Assembly (NCBI RefSeq): GCF_000691805.2 | Contig: NZ_DF820494.1 | Location: 1 to 64,000, forward strand | Direction of reading: 5' to 3' | DNA length: 64,000 nt | Source of the DNA: Weissella oryzae SG25 | GTDB taxonomy: Bacteria; Bacillota; Bacilli; Lactobacillales; Lactobacillaceae | Part shown: positions 34,916 to 43,231 of the stretch, piece after piece | How positions within the stretch are numbered: position 1 is the first letter of the stretch | Layout of the letters: each line of letters begins with the position of its first letter | Notes under the pieces: generated by a model | Seen by the model: only the letters and a program-made list of their open reading frames with translations | What the model was told of the DNA's origin: nothing | Databases searched by the model: none | Made by a program: the position numbers and the translations under genes

Positions 34916-35140
34916 ATGGTTAAAAAGATACCGGTTACCTTTACTTTTGAAGAAATACTCACCAAAGCTGTAACAGTTGAGTTGCCTGAAAGCACTGATT
35001 TTTATGAGTTTGCGAAAAAGTATTATCACGCTGAAAAAATCGTTTTAGACAGTGACGATTTACAAGTTGCTTCAGTAATGGCAGAAAGCGAGCAGAACAC
35101 TTTAGAAGTGTATGATTGGCAAACACTTTATCCTAACTAA
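34916..35140 (+). CDS. Accessory protein (74 aa)
   Basis: Small beta-alpha protein (KKIPVTFTFEEILTKAVTVELPESTDFYEFAKKYYHAEKIVLDSDD), acidic. It has the look of DpnD/PcfM-like small plasmid proteins, but I cannot confirm the family. ATAGGAATAAGTAATT ribosome site. Last gene before element B. Confidence 0.6.
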   Translation: MVKKIPVTFTFEEILTKAVTVELPESTDFYEFAKKYYHAEKIVLDSDDLQVASVMAESEQNTLEVYDWQTLYPN

Positions 35141-35166
35141 CTAGGATTAGGGCTTTGCCCTACCTG

Positions 35167-35377
35167 CCCCAGTCCCCGCAAGCGGGGTTCAAATAAATTC
35201 ACTCCCAAAGCCACCAAAAATACATAATCTATGTATATCTCACTACCCTGTTCCATTTCCTGCGTCATTATGGCACATGGTGCCGCACTAAGTGTGCAAA
35301 GCACACAAGAGCGGAACGTAACACAAGGGCAAGCCTTCGGGCGTACCGCCCCTTGTGTTACTACAACCATATGCCAT
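35167..35377. ncRNA. Nested-hairpin element, copy B
   Basis: In the gene-free stretch 35141-35452. It begins AGGGCTTTGCCCT then CCCCAGTCCCCGCAAGCGGGG, as in copy C. The outer stem ATGGCACATGGT (35269-35281) pairs with ACCATATGCCAT (35366-35377). Inside are a hairpin with CCGC...GTGTGC/GCACAC...GCGG (about 35283-35315) and a second hairpin TAACACAAGGG...CCCTTGTGTTA (35319-35360) containing AAGCCTTCGGGC. Stem sequences differ from copies A and C but pairing is kept. Confidence 0.6.
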
Positions 35378-35452
35378 CAATCCTTGTAAATTCCACCAGG
35401 CAGTGAAATCTACTACTCAATAATTTATTTTGAGCTTTAGGAGGGTTCAATC

Positions 35453-35920
35453 ATGGCAACCAAATTAATAAACGACGAAGCAAAATATTTTATCGAACTC
35501 TGTGCTGGTAAAACTAAGCAGCAAATTATTGGAGTTGCAGCTTTACTTAGTGACTATCGTTTAGCAGCGTCTAAACGGGACTCGACAGCCTTTGTTAAAA
35601 GTCATGAAGCAGCTTATAAAACTGCAGAAACACTTTTTAATTCGATTACTTTTTTTGATACTCCAGAATTTTATAGGATTAACCCATGGGGTTACGAACA
35701 GACTAATTATGAAAATATCAAAGTAGTTGGTTCGTATAAAAATACGGTTATCGCATTTAATCAGCATACCGTTTACGCAATTTCTAAAAATAAATATCGT
35801 AATCGCGAACCTCATACCTATTTAGATAATCAACGGTTACGGTCGACAAGTTGGTTACGCCCTTACACCAATCAGGAAATTGCAAAGCAAAGTCAAGAGA
35901 ATATGTATTTGGGGCACTAG
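35453..35920 (+). CDS. Accessory protein (155 aa)
   Basis: Soluble, basic protein; N-terminal helices (INDEAKYFIELCAGKTKQQIIGVAALLSDYRLAASKRD) and an aromatic-rich second half (RINPWGYEQTNYENIKVVGSYKNTVIAFNQHTVYAI). Unrecognised. AGGAGGGTTCAATC is a strong ribosome site. First gene behind element B. Confidence 0.65.
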   Translation: MATKLINDEAKYFIELCAGKTKQQIIGVAALLSDYRLAASKRDSTAFVKSHEAAYKTAETLFNSITFFDTPEFYRINPWGYEQTNYENIKVVGSYKNTVIAFNQHTVYAISKNKYRNREPHTYLDNQRLRSTSWLRPYTNQEIAKQSQENMYLGH

Positions 35921-35947
35921 AACACTTAGTCATTAGGAGGCTTCATC

Positions 35948-36598
35948 ATGGGAGAACGCACACAATTACTTATCGCAATCAATATATTTGAAAATATGGA
36001 TTCATTCAACAAAGGTGACAAGCCTTACGACACCATTTACCAAGCCTTTCATTATAGCTGGGGCTGGGGTCGTGTAATGCCTATGCACTTCTTAGACATA
36101 GTAATGAGTTTTGCAAAAGGCGTTGTCACTACTAACTCTGGATATAGCAATAATACAATAACCCAAGCTACTCAACTGCTCACACCCGCCGTTCAATTTA
36201 TAGGCTATCAAGGTGACGCCAATTTTGGCGAGCTGTTCCAAAAAAACAATATCGCAATGAATGAAAGTCAAAGGTTAATATTTAACCCTGATAAATTTGG
36301 CAACAATGAACAAGGCTACCAAACCGCCATTTTAAACGTTGTATTTGAGTGTGAGTGTGGCGACTTTCGTTTAATCAATGGTGAAACACACTTTTTCCGT
36401 GGAATTTGCCAAGCAAAGGGAAATAAAAAAGCTGGTTTAGCCATCTCATTACAAGAATGGCACAACAGCTTTAGTAATTTTATTGATAATGATTGGTACG
36501 TCGGGTATAAGTCATTTATGAAACATTATGAAATTGCGCTAGATACACCAGCTCGCCTATCTGAACTGAACAAAGCCATCAGACCAACTCTAAAATAA
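35948..36598 (+). CDS. Accessory protein (216 aa)
   Basis: Starts MGERTQLLIAINIFENMDSFNKGDKPYDTIYQAFHYSWGWGRVMPMHFLD. The ERTQLLI-x(n)-HYSWGWGR pattern resembles other Lactobacillales plasmid proteins of unknown function. Later EQGYQTAILNVVFECECGDFRLINGE and a C-terminal helix pair. No catalytic motif that I can name. AGGAGGCTTCATC ribosome site, 27 bases after the previous gene, so the two form one operon. Confidence 0.65.
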   Translation: MGERTQLLIAINIFENMDSFNKGDKPYDTIYQAFHYSWGWGRVMPMHFLDIVMSFAKGVVTTNSGYSNNTITQATQLLTPAVQFIGYQGDANFGELFQKNNIAMNESQRLIFNPDKFGNNEQGYQTAILNVVFECECGDFRLINGETHFFRGICQAKGNKKAGLAISLQEWHNSFSNFIDNDWYVGYKSFMKHYEIALDTPARLSELNKAIRPTLK

Positions 36599-36617
36599 TA
36601 GGGCTTTGCCCTACCCT

Positions 36618-36808
36618 CCCCAGTCCCCGCAAGCGGGGCTCAAACTGACTTTACCTGCAACTTTTCACTTACTTAATATTTCTTTTTTGCCATCCAAACA
36701 ATAACCCAATCAGTTGGACTAAGTACTAAAGTACTAAGTCCAACTAGTAAATATAACAAGGGTAAATGCACGGCAAGCCGCCCTTGTTATATTTACTGAT
36801 TAGGTTAT
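36618..36808. ncRNA. Nested-hairpin element, copy C
   Basis: In the gene-free stretch 36599-36869. CCCCAGTCCCCGCAAGCGGGG at 36618-36638. Outer stem ATAACCCAATCAGT (36701-36714) with ACTGATTAGGTTAT (36795-36808). Hairpin 1 at 36712-36745 (AGTTGGACT...AGTCCAACT, nearly perfect palindrome). Hairpin 2 at 36747-36796 with 16 paired bases (GTAAATATAACAAGGG / CCCTTGTTATATTTAC) and an inner CGGC/GCCG. The loop TAAATGCACGGC is the same as in copy A. Confidence 0.62.
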
Positions 36809-36815
36809 GGTCCTC

Positions 36816-36838
36816 CTGTCAAAACGAAATAATTATTA
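36816..36838. promoter_or_regulatory. 23-bp motif shared with parA upstream region
   Basis: Exact inverted copy of 20077-20099 (contains CTGTCAAAACGAAATAAT). It lies right after nested element C and 32 bases before the start of the gene at 36870. It probably binds the same regulator as the parA site. Confidence 0.55.
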
Positions 36839-36869
36839 AGCAAGTAAAAAAGCTTTCAGAAAGGTTTTT

Positions 36870-37124
36870 ATGAGGTCTATAAAGCTAATGAAAAATAGTG
36901 TAAATAAACTCTTCACTCTCGAAGGATACGAGGTTTTGGAAACGTCTAACAAGCATTTTTTTGCTCAAAAAAGTGAAGATACTCAGACAAATTATTTATC
37001 TATAACCTTCTTTTCTAAAATATTGAGAATAGGACATTCAGAACAAATATTCTACTTTTCAAATTTGTCGGATCTAATTAAAGCGATTCAACTAGAACAG
37101 TTTTTACTAATATGCGGCGAATAG
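36870..37124 (+). CDS. Accessory protein (84 aa)
   Basis: Small beta-rich soluble protein (LFTLEGYEVLETSNKHFFAQKSEDTQTNYLSITFFSKILRIGHSEQ). AAAGG before the ATG at 36870; an ATG six codons later is possible. No family recognised. First gene behind element C and the 23-bp motif. Confidence 0.55.
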   Translation: MRSIKLMKNSVNKLFTLEGYEVLETSNKHFFAQKSEDTQTNYLSITFFSKILRIGHSEQIFYFSNLSDLIKAIQLEQFLLICGE

Positions 37125-37135
37125 GACAAAATACT

Positions 37136-37432
37136 ATGGTTGAACTTACAATTCAAACTCCTCAGCAATGTTATCAAATTACAGTAGACATCGTTGACAG
37201 TAACGTAACTCTGAAGATTACAAGTGAGCACTTTTCACCAACAACTTTACGACTCCACTGTTCTGAACAAAGCATCGCTTTAGAGCAGTACTATTTCTTA
37301 CTCAGAATCATAGCAACTCAATTTTCAAGAAGTATTGATCACAACGACGTGGTAATGGCTGAAGTATCATTTTTAAACCGATTAAATAATTTAATTAATT
37401 GGCTCTCAGAAAGCTGGGAAATAGTTGAATAG
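37136..37432 (+). CDS. Accessory protein (98 aa)
   Basis: The frame is open from 37112, overlapping the previous gene, but TAGGACAAAATACT precedes the ATG at 37136, which I chose (MVELTIQTPQQCYQITVDIVDSNVTLKI). Beta-rich start, helical end (AEVSFLNRLNNLINWLSESWEIVE). Unrecognised. Confidence 0.6.
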   Translation: MVELTIQTPQQCYQITVDIVDSNVTLKITSEHFSPTTLRLHCSEQSIALEQYYFLLRIIATQFSRSIDHNDVVMAEVSFLNRLNNLINWLSESWEIVE

Positions 37433-37444
37433 AAAGGATTACTT

Positions 37445-37672
37445 ATGACAAATATGTTTTCAAACTACTTAGTAACACTTCAAAATGCAAACCAAGATTC
37501 TGCTGCAATTTTTCTAGCTTTATTTTTCATTGGCATCTGTAGTGCATTCCTCTTGTATGGGCTTGTTGAAGTCCTATTTAAGCTAGTCAAATATTTATTC
37601 ATCTTAATTGGTCGGGATTTCTATTCACGTTATTGGAGGAGAAGAGGTATTCGCGTCACTTTTAAGAATTAG
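37445..37672 (+). CDS. Small membrane protein (75 aa)
   Basis: One long or two short membrane helices (AAIFLALFFIGICSAFLLYGLVEVLFKLVKYLFILI) and a basic C-terminus (RDFYSRYWRRRGIRVTFKN). GAAAGGATTACTT ribosome site; 12 bases after the previous gene. Function unknown. Confidence 0.6.
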   Translation: MTNMFSNYLVTLQNANQDSAAIFLALFFIGICSAFLLYGLVEVLFKLVKYLFILIGRDFYSRYWRRRGIRVTFKN

Positions 37673-37724
37673 CCCTAATTATGGGCTCATACATATTTTG
37701 GAAAGTGGCTGCCGTAAAGATCGC

Positions 37725-37819
37725 CTTAGTTTCCAACCCCCATTCTATTTGTTCTAAACAACCCCCTTTAATAAATAAAAAATGGGAACTAAGATGAATC
37801 TCACCCCGTAGTGGGATTC
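37725..37819 (+). promoter_or_regulatory. Structured leader before 80-aa membrane gene
   Basis: CTTAGTTTCC at 37725-37734 pairs with GGGAACTAAG at 37784-37793 (nine of ten), and a second hairpin GAATCTCAC / GTGGGATTC lies at 37796-37819. Both sit in the 178-base gap before the next gene. Possible leader RNA structure; no conserved class recognised. Confidence 0.35.
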
Positions 37820-37850
37820 ATACATACTAAAAACTATGGAGGAAAAAAGT

Positions 37851-38093
37851 ATGCTTGCATTAATATTAATCGCTATTGTAGGAATTATTACGGGTGGCTT
37901 TTTTGGGCTTCTAATTGGCCTAGTTCATGCGTTCTTCATTCTTAGAAGGTTTACATTCCCGCTCACCTTAGTCATTATTTTATTTCTTATCTTTGGATTG
38001 GAAAAATTGCTTGTCATTGCTGGCTTGTTATTACTATTTATCGTCATTGCAGGCGTAATTATTATTAAAGCCGCACTAAACGAAAATAAATAA
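37851..38093 (+). CDS. Small membrane protein (80 aa)
   Basis: Almost wholly hydrophobic (LALILIAIVGIITGGFFGLLIGLVHAF, then LTLVIILFLIFGLEKLLVIAGLLLLFIVIAGVIII), three helices, ending ALNENK. The upstream ATG at 37836 contains the GGAGG ribosome site in its own codons, so the real start is the ATG at 37851. Function unknown. Confidence 0.6.
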   Translation: MLALILIAIVGIITGGFFGLLIGLVHAFFILRRFTFPLTLVIILFLIFGLEKLLVIAGLLLLFIVIAGVIIIKAALNENK

Positions 38094-38107
38094 ACTGGAG
38101 TATTAAC

Positions 38108-38470
38108 ATGTCAAAAATTAATGTACTTAAAGTTAAACCCGAAGCTTTCTTAGCAATTAACAATGGGTCAAAAAAAGCTGAAGTCTGTGTAAATGACTTC
38201 AGCTATGAAAATTGTGATTCACTGTTAATACTGCCTTATTCAAAGGTTGATAAAACCTATTTAAACTATGACCCATTTGAACACACATTTAAGAAAATAA
38301 CTCAGCGACCAATTTTTTCAAACGGAATTCTAGTTGATATAACTTACGTTGACCCAATTGAAAAATCTGACAATTTGGTTGTTTTAAATTTTAAGAAGAT
38401 TACACAATACAAACGTAGGAGCTTTTTGTTGGCAAAGTTAGAATATAGTTTTAAACATATTTCAGTGTAA
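38108..38470 (+). CDS. ASCH/DUF3850-like small protein
   Basis: 120 residues. The pattern INVLKVKPEAFLAINNGSKKAEVCVNDFSYENCDSLLILPY followed by GILVDITYVDP and LVVLNFKKI matches my memory of the DUF3850 branch of ASCH/PUA-like folds, which are thought to bind RNA or modified nucleotides. GGAG ribosome site. A near-identical copy without its start codon lies at 50315-50675, next to the toxin locus, so this gene has been duplicated and rearranged. Confidence 0.6.
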   Translation: MSKINVLKVKPEAFLAINNGSKKAEVCVNDFSYENCDSLLILPYSKVDKTYLNYDPFEHTFKKITQRPIFSNGILVDITYVDPIEKSDNLVVLNFKKITQYKRRSFLLAKLEYSFKHISV

Positions 38471-38537
38471 ACATAGTGGCAATTAGATAATCGTTACAAC
38501 GTAGCTATACTATAATCATGTTATGTTTAACTTCTAA

Positions 38538-39857
38538 TTAATGAGAGTTATATTTAACAATTTTGATTTGTGACTGTAATTCAGATAGTACAGTCTTTGC
38601 CCTTAATCTATCTCTACGTACCCATTCTGCATAACTTTCCAGTAACCTTAAAATAGCTAGTTTTTGAGTATATACTACTTTTTCTTTCTTTTTTTTCCAT
38701 AATTCTATATTAGCATCATCTTTTATATACGAATCATTATAATAAAAAATGAGATTAACATCTCTTGAGTTTAACAAATCTACGTCATTAAATACTTTAT
38801 AAAAATATCCATAATCCGCCCTGCCAAGTGAATGTCCAAAAAATACAATATTTTTCACCTGACTGTTATCTATCTCACCAAAGCGTTTAGCAGATGACTC
38901 ACTTAATGTCCTGAATGCTTTAGTAAAGTTAACTTCAGTTTTATTGGGATCAATATTGGCATTATCAATTCCAAATATAATTGGGTTATCTTTATCTGAT
39001 ATCTTACCGTGGACATTTTTTGAATAAATTTTTTGAGGAGAAGCTTTTGCAATCGCATTCGAAACCAAATGTCTATATAGGTTTGGTTGAGTATAATTAA
39101 AATTCAAGAGATTTATCTCAGTTCCTTCAAATTCTCCTGAAACGTTAGCAAATATTTTAAATGCCTGTTCAGCATAATCTGCTGTAACCGTTTCATAACT
39201 ATTTTCATCTAATTGTGGCACTAAAATTCTCATATATTCTTTAAATCTTTCTTGAAATAAAGTTAATTGCTCATTTAACCACTCTAAAATTTCTGAATCA
39301 TACAACATAGATAACTTTGTAATCTTTGTACCAATTTTTCCAGTACTTGAAGCCCAATAAGAAAAAATTAAAAAAGCTTCATCAGAAGAATGGCCTAGTT
39401 CATTCACTTTTCCAATTTTATAGTTATAAAAATTTGTAACATCAGCAATAAATGAATGGCTTGTATTTACAATATTTTCGATCAAAGATTCCACATCATA
39501 CCAATTTTCAGTCGAATTACTCTTAAAAATCAATAAAATCTCCCAGACAGACATTTTTTTATCATTGATTTTTGTCATTAGTTCATCAAGACTTTGTGCA
39601 GTAATATATGGATTAATGGTACTAACAGCTTGCCCATAATCATAATTTTTAAGGCGTTTAGATATTTCTTTACTAAGGTTTTTGAGAACATTTAATTTTG
39701 CATATTCTTGATCATCGATTTTATCTTCATCAAATAATTTTCCACATTTTATTTCTAAAAAATCAGCATAACTTGTTTTTAATTTAGCTTCTAAATCAAA
39801 TCCATTACCAATAATTAATAGATCTTTTACTGGTTGTATTTTTTCTGTATCTTGCAT
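38538..39857 (-). CDS. AbiH-family phage defence protein
   Basis: 439 residues. The N-terminus LLIIGNGFDLEAKLKTSYADFL (residues 13-33) is the AbiH signature. The later NLLNFNYTQPNLYRHL and KNVHGKISDKDNPIIFGID segments and the FFGHSLGRADYGYFYKVF stretch are also typical. AbiH proteins abort lactococcal phage infection; the mechanism is not settled. The gene stands alone on the minus strand. A fragment of its 5' end occurs again at 50731-50775. Length is close to usual. Confidence 0.88.
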   Translation of the reverse strand: MQDTEKIQPVKDLLIIGNGFDLEAKLKTSYADFLEIKCGKLFDEDKIDDQEYAKLNVLKNLSKEISKRLKNYDYGQAVSTINPYITAQSLDELMTKINDKKMSVWEILLIFKSNSTENWYDVESLIENIVNTSHSFIADVTNFYNYKIGKVNELGHSSDEAFLIFSYWASSTGKIGTKITKLSMLYDSEILEWLNEQLTLFQERFKEYMRILVPQLDENSYETVTADYAEQAFKIFANVSGEFEGTEINLLNFNYTQPNLYRHLVSNAIAKASPQKIYSKNVHGKISDKDNPIIFGIDNANIDPNKTEVNFTKAFRTLSESSAKRFGEIDNSQVKNIVFFGHSLGRADYGYFYKVFNDVDLLNSRDVNLIFYYNDSYIKDDANIELWKKKKEKVVYTQKLAILRLLESYAEWVRRDRLRAKTVLSELQSQIKIVKYNSH

Positions 39858-39930
39858 TTTAACCTATACCATTTCTACTTAACATAACTGCTATTATTAA
39901 TAGTTGTTGATTTACCGACGTTTATAGCTT

Positions 39931-39974
39931 GGGCTGAAATTCAGTCGATTCACAAACTGATTTCAGCCTTTTCA
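39931..39974 (+). terminator. Terminator-like hairpin upstream of IS-bounded segment
   Basis: GGCTGAAATTCAGT / ACTGATTTCAGCC with an 11-base loop, followed by TTTTC. It could shield the AbiH promoter region from plus-strand transcription or be part of a former gene end. Confidence 0.5.
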
Positions 39975-40040
39975 TAATCTTCGTGACGTGTACCCCCAAA
40001 AAGTTGTAGTAAATTCTATAATTTTTTGGGGTAATTTATT

Positions 40041-40525
40041 ATGCAAAAGCATTCCGCACAAGAAAAAATTGATGTTGTTCATGAATATTTAGAACACCTA
40101 AGCACTCTCACAAGTTTATCAAAAAAACATCGCATGAGTGTTGAATTAATTAGATTATATGTTGCAGTTCATAAAGGACGTGGCGACGTTGGATTACTAT
40201 GCCCGCCAAAGATGACACCTGAGCTTCGTCTACAAATCACTGAATGGTCAATTGAGAACGATGCGACTCCTGAAGAAATTGCTGAATATTTTATACTAGT
40301 TTTGGAACAGTTTCTAAGTGGAAGAAAATGTACGAAAAAGATGGTCCGCTTGGCTTAATTAGAAAGAATTCAGGAGTTAAAAAAGAAACTATGAAGTCTA
40401 ATAAAGATTTCTTTCAAAGTAATGAACTTACAAAGTTAAAAGTCGAAAACACACGGTTAAGGATTCAAAATGAAGCTTTAAATTATGGTTACTTCATTTT
40501 GTTTAAATATTTGAGATTAGAGTAA
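40041..40525 (+). pseudogene. IS3-family orfA, frameshifted
   Basis: Two overlapping frames together give an IS150-subgroup OrfA. The first has a helix-turn-helix (SLSKKHRMSVELIRLYVAVHKG) and part of a second (DATPEEIAEYF); the second frame continues FGTVSKWKKMYEKDGPLGL and the leucine-zipper-like NELTKLKVENTRLRIQNEALNYG. The frame changes near 40295. The DDE-encoding orfB that should follow is absent, so transposition would depend on another copy in the cell. Confidence 0.75.
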
Positions 40526-40566
40526 CGATTAACAAACTATTACACGGGAATGTTTCTTCTTTAAAA

Positions 40567-42096
40567 TTAGGTTCTATTTTCAATCACAAAATTTTTTCCT
40601 AGGCTAAATGATAATTTTAATCGATCAGCTACGCCTTCCAATTCATTTTGAGATAGCTCTTTGCCATTTATATTTGGTATTTTAATCTCGACACCGGCGA
40701 TGTGGAATTGAGAATTTTTACGTGTTGATTTTCTAATTTTGATTGTTTTTGACAGGTCAAGCTCGTCCTTGAAATGAAGTAGCGTTTGTAAGATAAATGT
40801 GTATCTTGCAATGTCGTAGATATCAACCTTTCTCATTGAATCAAGTTTAAACATCATTCCTGAATATATATAGCCGGTAATTATTAGTGCGGTGATAAAT
40901 TCAAACGGATTATTCGAGTACCCTTGTTCTAGAATATCGACTGCAGCAGACGCTAGATCAATATTTTCATTTACTTTTATTGCATCAGGATTACTATATC
41001 CAGCGTATACAGTTGATGGGTGTAGTTTATTTTTAATATCAAGTAAAAATTCTTCTTTTTTATCTAGATAGTTTATCAAGATAGTTTTATTCACATCGTT
41101 CCCTGCTCTAGCATAGCCTCTTCGCATGACTTTAGTTCTTTCACTAGCAGGTGCTGGAGATAGCGTGAGAGATTTTTTAACTAATAGTTCTGGTGATGTT
41201 TGAAGTTCAGTGGTTAGGAAATATTTATCTAATTCGCCGAACCATGTGGAATCAATTTCTGAAAAATCACTCTGTTCTTTATAGCCGACCTGTCTGGCTA
41301 TATTATTATTGTTGATGTATTTCGCGTCTTTATGTGTGTGTCCAAAAATTTGCCAAAAATCCCCTTTTAAAATCCTTCGATCTGTTTCCACATTCCACCA
41401 GGAATCTTGTGGGGCTTGCGGGAAATCTCTTGTAACTCTCATTGGCCAATGGGTTACGATTAATAATGGGTTATTTTCGTGGATTTTATCCTTAGCAAAA
41501 TTTACCCATTTATTGTGGAGTTCTGCAATATCAGTTGTATTCCAGTTCTTGACTAAGTTTTGTGTGATTTCTGGAAGCACGTTTGTGAAGTCTGATGTGT
41601 CAGCAAAAAAATTTGGTTTATAATACCAGGAAAAACCATCTGTTACCTCTGTGGTAAATTGATGGTCATAACCAAAGTTGGTAAAACTCGAATCACCAAT
41701 AATGGTTAATTTTCCAAGTTTATATGAAACACCTGTATGTAAGAAATGTGCGAATTGATTTTTTTTTGTCATTGTTTCAATATATTTAATGACCTCTTGA
41801 TAGGATTTTGGGGCTCGAATACTCCAATAATCATGATTGCCGAGAACGAAGTATGAATTAATGTGTAAGCCTTCCAGCTTCATAATAAATGCTAATGTAA
41901 GTTCATAGTCATCATATAGATCACCTGCAAATATAAACGTGTTTGAGTTATTTTTAATCAAATATTTGATTAGGTTTTCCTCTCTCACGGTAATTAGATT
42001 CAGATTATCATTTTTAACATGATCAATATGTAAGTCGCTTATGTACCTGATGTGGTCAGTAAAATCTAATGCTTGAATAATCATGCTGTTACTCAT
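40567..42096 (-). CDS. Metallophosphoesterase
   Basis: 509 residues from the ATG at 42096, preceded by GAAAGGATTTTAGTT; an upstream ATG at 42120 lacks a site. The calcineurin-like fold shows all metal motifs: D21-L-H23, G-D59, G-N87-H88-D, a THWP histidine and GHTH. The C-terminal 190 residues (from about LSPAPASERTKVM) are helical and of unknown type. Substrate unknown. It follows a 4-helix membrane protein with a terminator between them. Passenger phosphoesterases on mobile DNA are often defence or nucleotide-signal enzymes; this is not shown here. Confidence 0.85.
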   Translation of the reverse strand: MSNSMIIQALDFTDHIRYISDLHIDHVKNDNLNLITVREENLIKYLIKNNSNTFIFAGDLYDDYELTLAFIMKLEGLHINSYFVLGNHDYWSIRAPKSYQEVIKYIETMTKKNQFAHFLHTGVSYKLGKLTIIGDSSFTNFGYDHQFTTEVTDGFSWYYKPNFFADTSDFTNVLPEITQNLVKNWNTTDIAELHNKWVNFAKDKIHENNPLLIVTHWPMRVTRDFPQAPQDSWWNVETDRRILKGDFWQIFGHTHKDAKYINNNNIARQVGYKEQSDFSEIDSTWFGELDKYFLTTELQTSPELLVKKSLTLSPAPASERTKVMRRGYARAGNDVNKTILINYLDKKEEFLLDIKNKLHPSTVYAGYSNPDAIKVNENIDLASAAVDILEQGYSNNPFEFITALIITGYIYSGMMFKLDSMRKVDIYDIARYTFILQTLLHFKDELDLSKTIKIRKSTRKNSQFHIAGVEIKIPNINGKELSQNELEGVADRLKLSFSLGKNFVIENRT

Positions 42097-42197
42097 AACT
42101 AAAATCCTTTCATATTCCATATAAATTATACATCACATACTTGTTATTTTTATATAAATATTTAATGCTATCTTTGGAATCGAAAAAATTTCACAAT

Positions 42198-42237
42198 AAA
42201 AAGGCCAGGGTGCAAATAAATACGTCCTGGCCTTTTT
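42198..42237 (-). terminator. Strong terminator after 185-aa gene
   Basis: AAAAAGGCCAGG / CCTGGCCTTTTT, perfect 12-bp stem with a 16-base loop. It ends the membrane protein gene at 42272 on the minus strand and could work both ways. Confidence 0.88.
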
Positions 42238-42271
42238 ATTGTACATACGTGGAATATTTTGTTGACGAAAG

Positions 42272-42829
42272 TTAAATTTTACTTTTAAATACTGGTCGCG
42301 AATTTTCATACCATGCAATCTTTAATTTGAAAATTTTTGAAAACAGTCTTTGATATATCTTCCAGATAACAATTAATAAATAGAATAAGATGAGCCAACC
42401 GAAGATAAATAATGGGTTTTCATCAGACGTGCCAAGTATTCCTAATCCCAAAATTCCGAGTATTCCAAGAATGATCGAACAAGATAATGAAAAAAAGATT
42501 CTCATTAGTTTTTCTTTTTTTGTCAAATTTGAAAGTTGTGTTATGTAATCAAAAGAGTTTGGAATGAAATCTGGGAATGGTATACGCCCGCCTTTTCCAT
42601 TAGAAACAGTTTTTCCCTTCGCCGTTGAACGATATCCCAAATAATTTGCGAGTGCATAACCTAATTCAGTCATTATTTGCCAAATTAGTGAGCTTAACAT
42701 CAACCCAAGAACCGTGTTAGCGAATGTTGAGAGATACATGCATACGACAATAGATTGAAATATACACCAAAAAAAGACAATTAGTTTCAATGTTTTTTCA
42801 GCAACTTTAGGTGTTGTGTCAACGTTCAT
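42272..42829 (-). CDS. Four-helix membrane protein
   Basis: 185 residues with helices at about 14-32, 38-60, 108-128 and 138-160 (LIVFFWCIFQSIVVCMYL, TVLGLMLSSLIWQIMTELGYAL, SLSCSIILGILGILGLGIL, FIFGWLILFYLLIVIWKIY) and a cytoplasmic loop with GKTVSNGKGGRIPFPDFIPNSFDYI. Unrecognised. Inside the IS-bounded segment and upstream of the phosphoesterase. Confidence 0.65.
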   Translation of the reverse strand: MNVDTTPKVAEKTLKLIVFFWCIFQSIVVCMYLSTFANTVLGLMLSSLIWQIMTELGYALANYLGYRSTAKGKTVSNGKGGRIPFPDFIPNSFDYITQLSNLTKKEKLMRIFFSLSCSIILGILGILGLGILGTSDENPLFIFGWLILFYLLIVIWKIYQRLFSKIFKLKIAWYENSRPVFKSKI

Positions 42830-42859
42830 TTAAATATTCCTACCTACGTTTAAATAATC

Positions 42860-43057
42860 CTATATCTTCAATATCTGTCCATTTTTTAAATTTTTTCTCC
42901 CATCATAAAATGAAATACCTTTCTGATCCATCTTAAACGTAGTATCGTTATTATTTAAAAGATCTGTTATATCTTGCAGTCCAACCCGTATAAGTCCCAG
43001 TGCAAGTATTATCTGTTTCGATTATATTTTCTAATTTTAAGGTCATAAACATTGCCC
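42860..43057 (-). pseudogene. Possible decayed gene fragment
   Basis: The gap 42830-43231 has no intact gene. On the minus strand a frame ending at 42860 reads GLIRVGLQDITDLLNNNDTT and KMDQKGISFYDGRKNLKNG, and an adjacent frame supplies a start-like MTLKLENIIE about 150 bases earlier. Joined by a frameshift they would make a small protein of about 70 residues. No family recognised; I give it as a remnant only. Confidence 0.3.
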
Positions 43058-43231
43058 TCAAGTAAAGAATAGCATCGTAACTACCATGGCACCACTACAA
43101 ATCATACATATAAAAGTTACTATCAATATTTAATGAAATAAATATCATTAAATTTATACATAAATGATGTACTCATTGATAGATATATTTTAACACTTTA
43201 ATTGAACAAGATGACATTTGGAGATGAAATA

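Noticed and set aside
33204-36808. CRISPR array
   Set aside because: The repeated units differ in sequence, are few, are spaced by genes and are hairpin elements; no cas genes are present.
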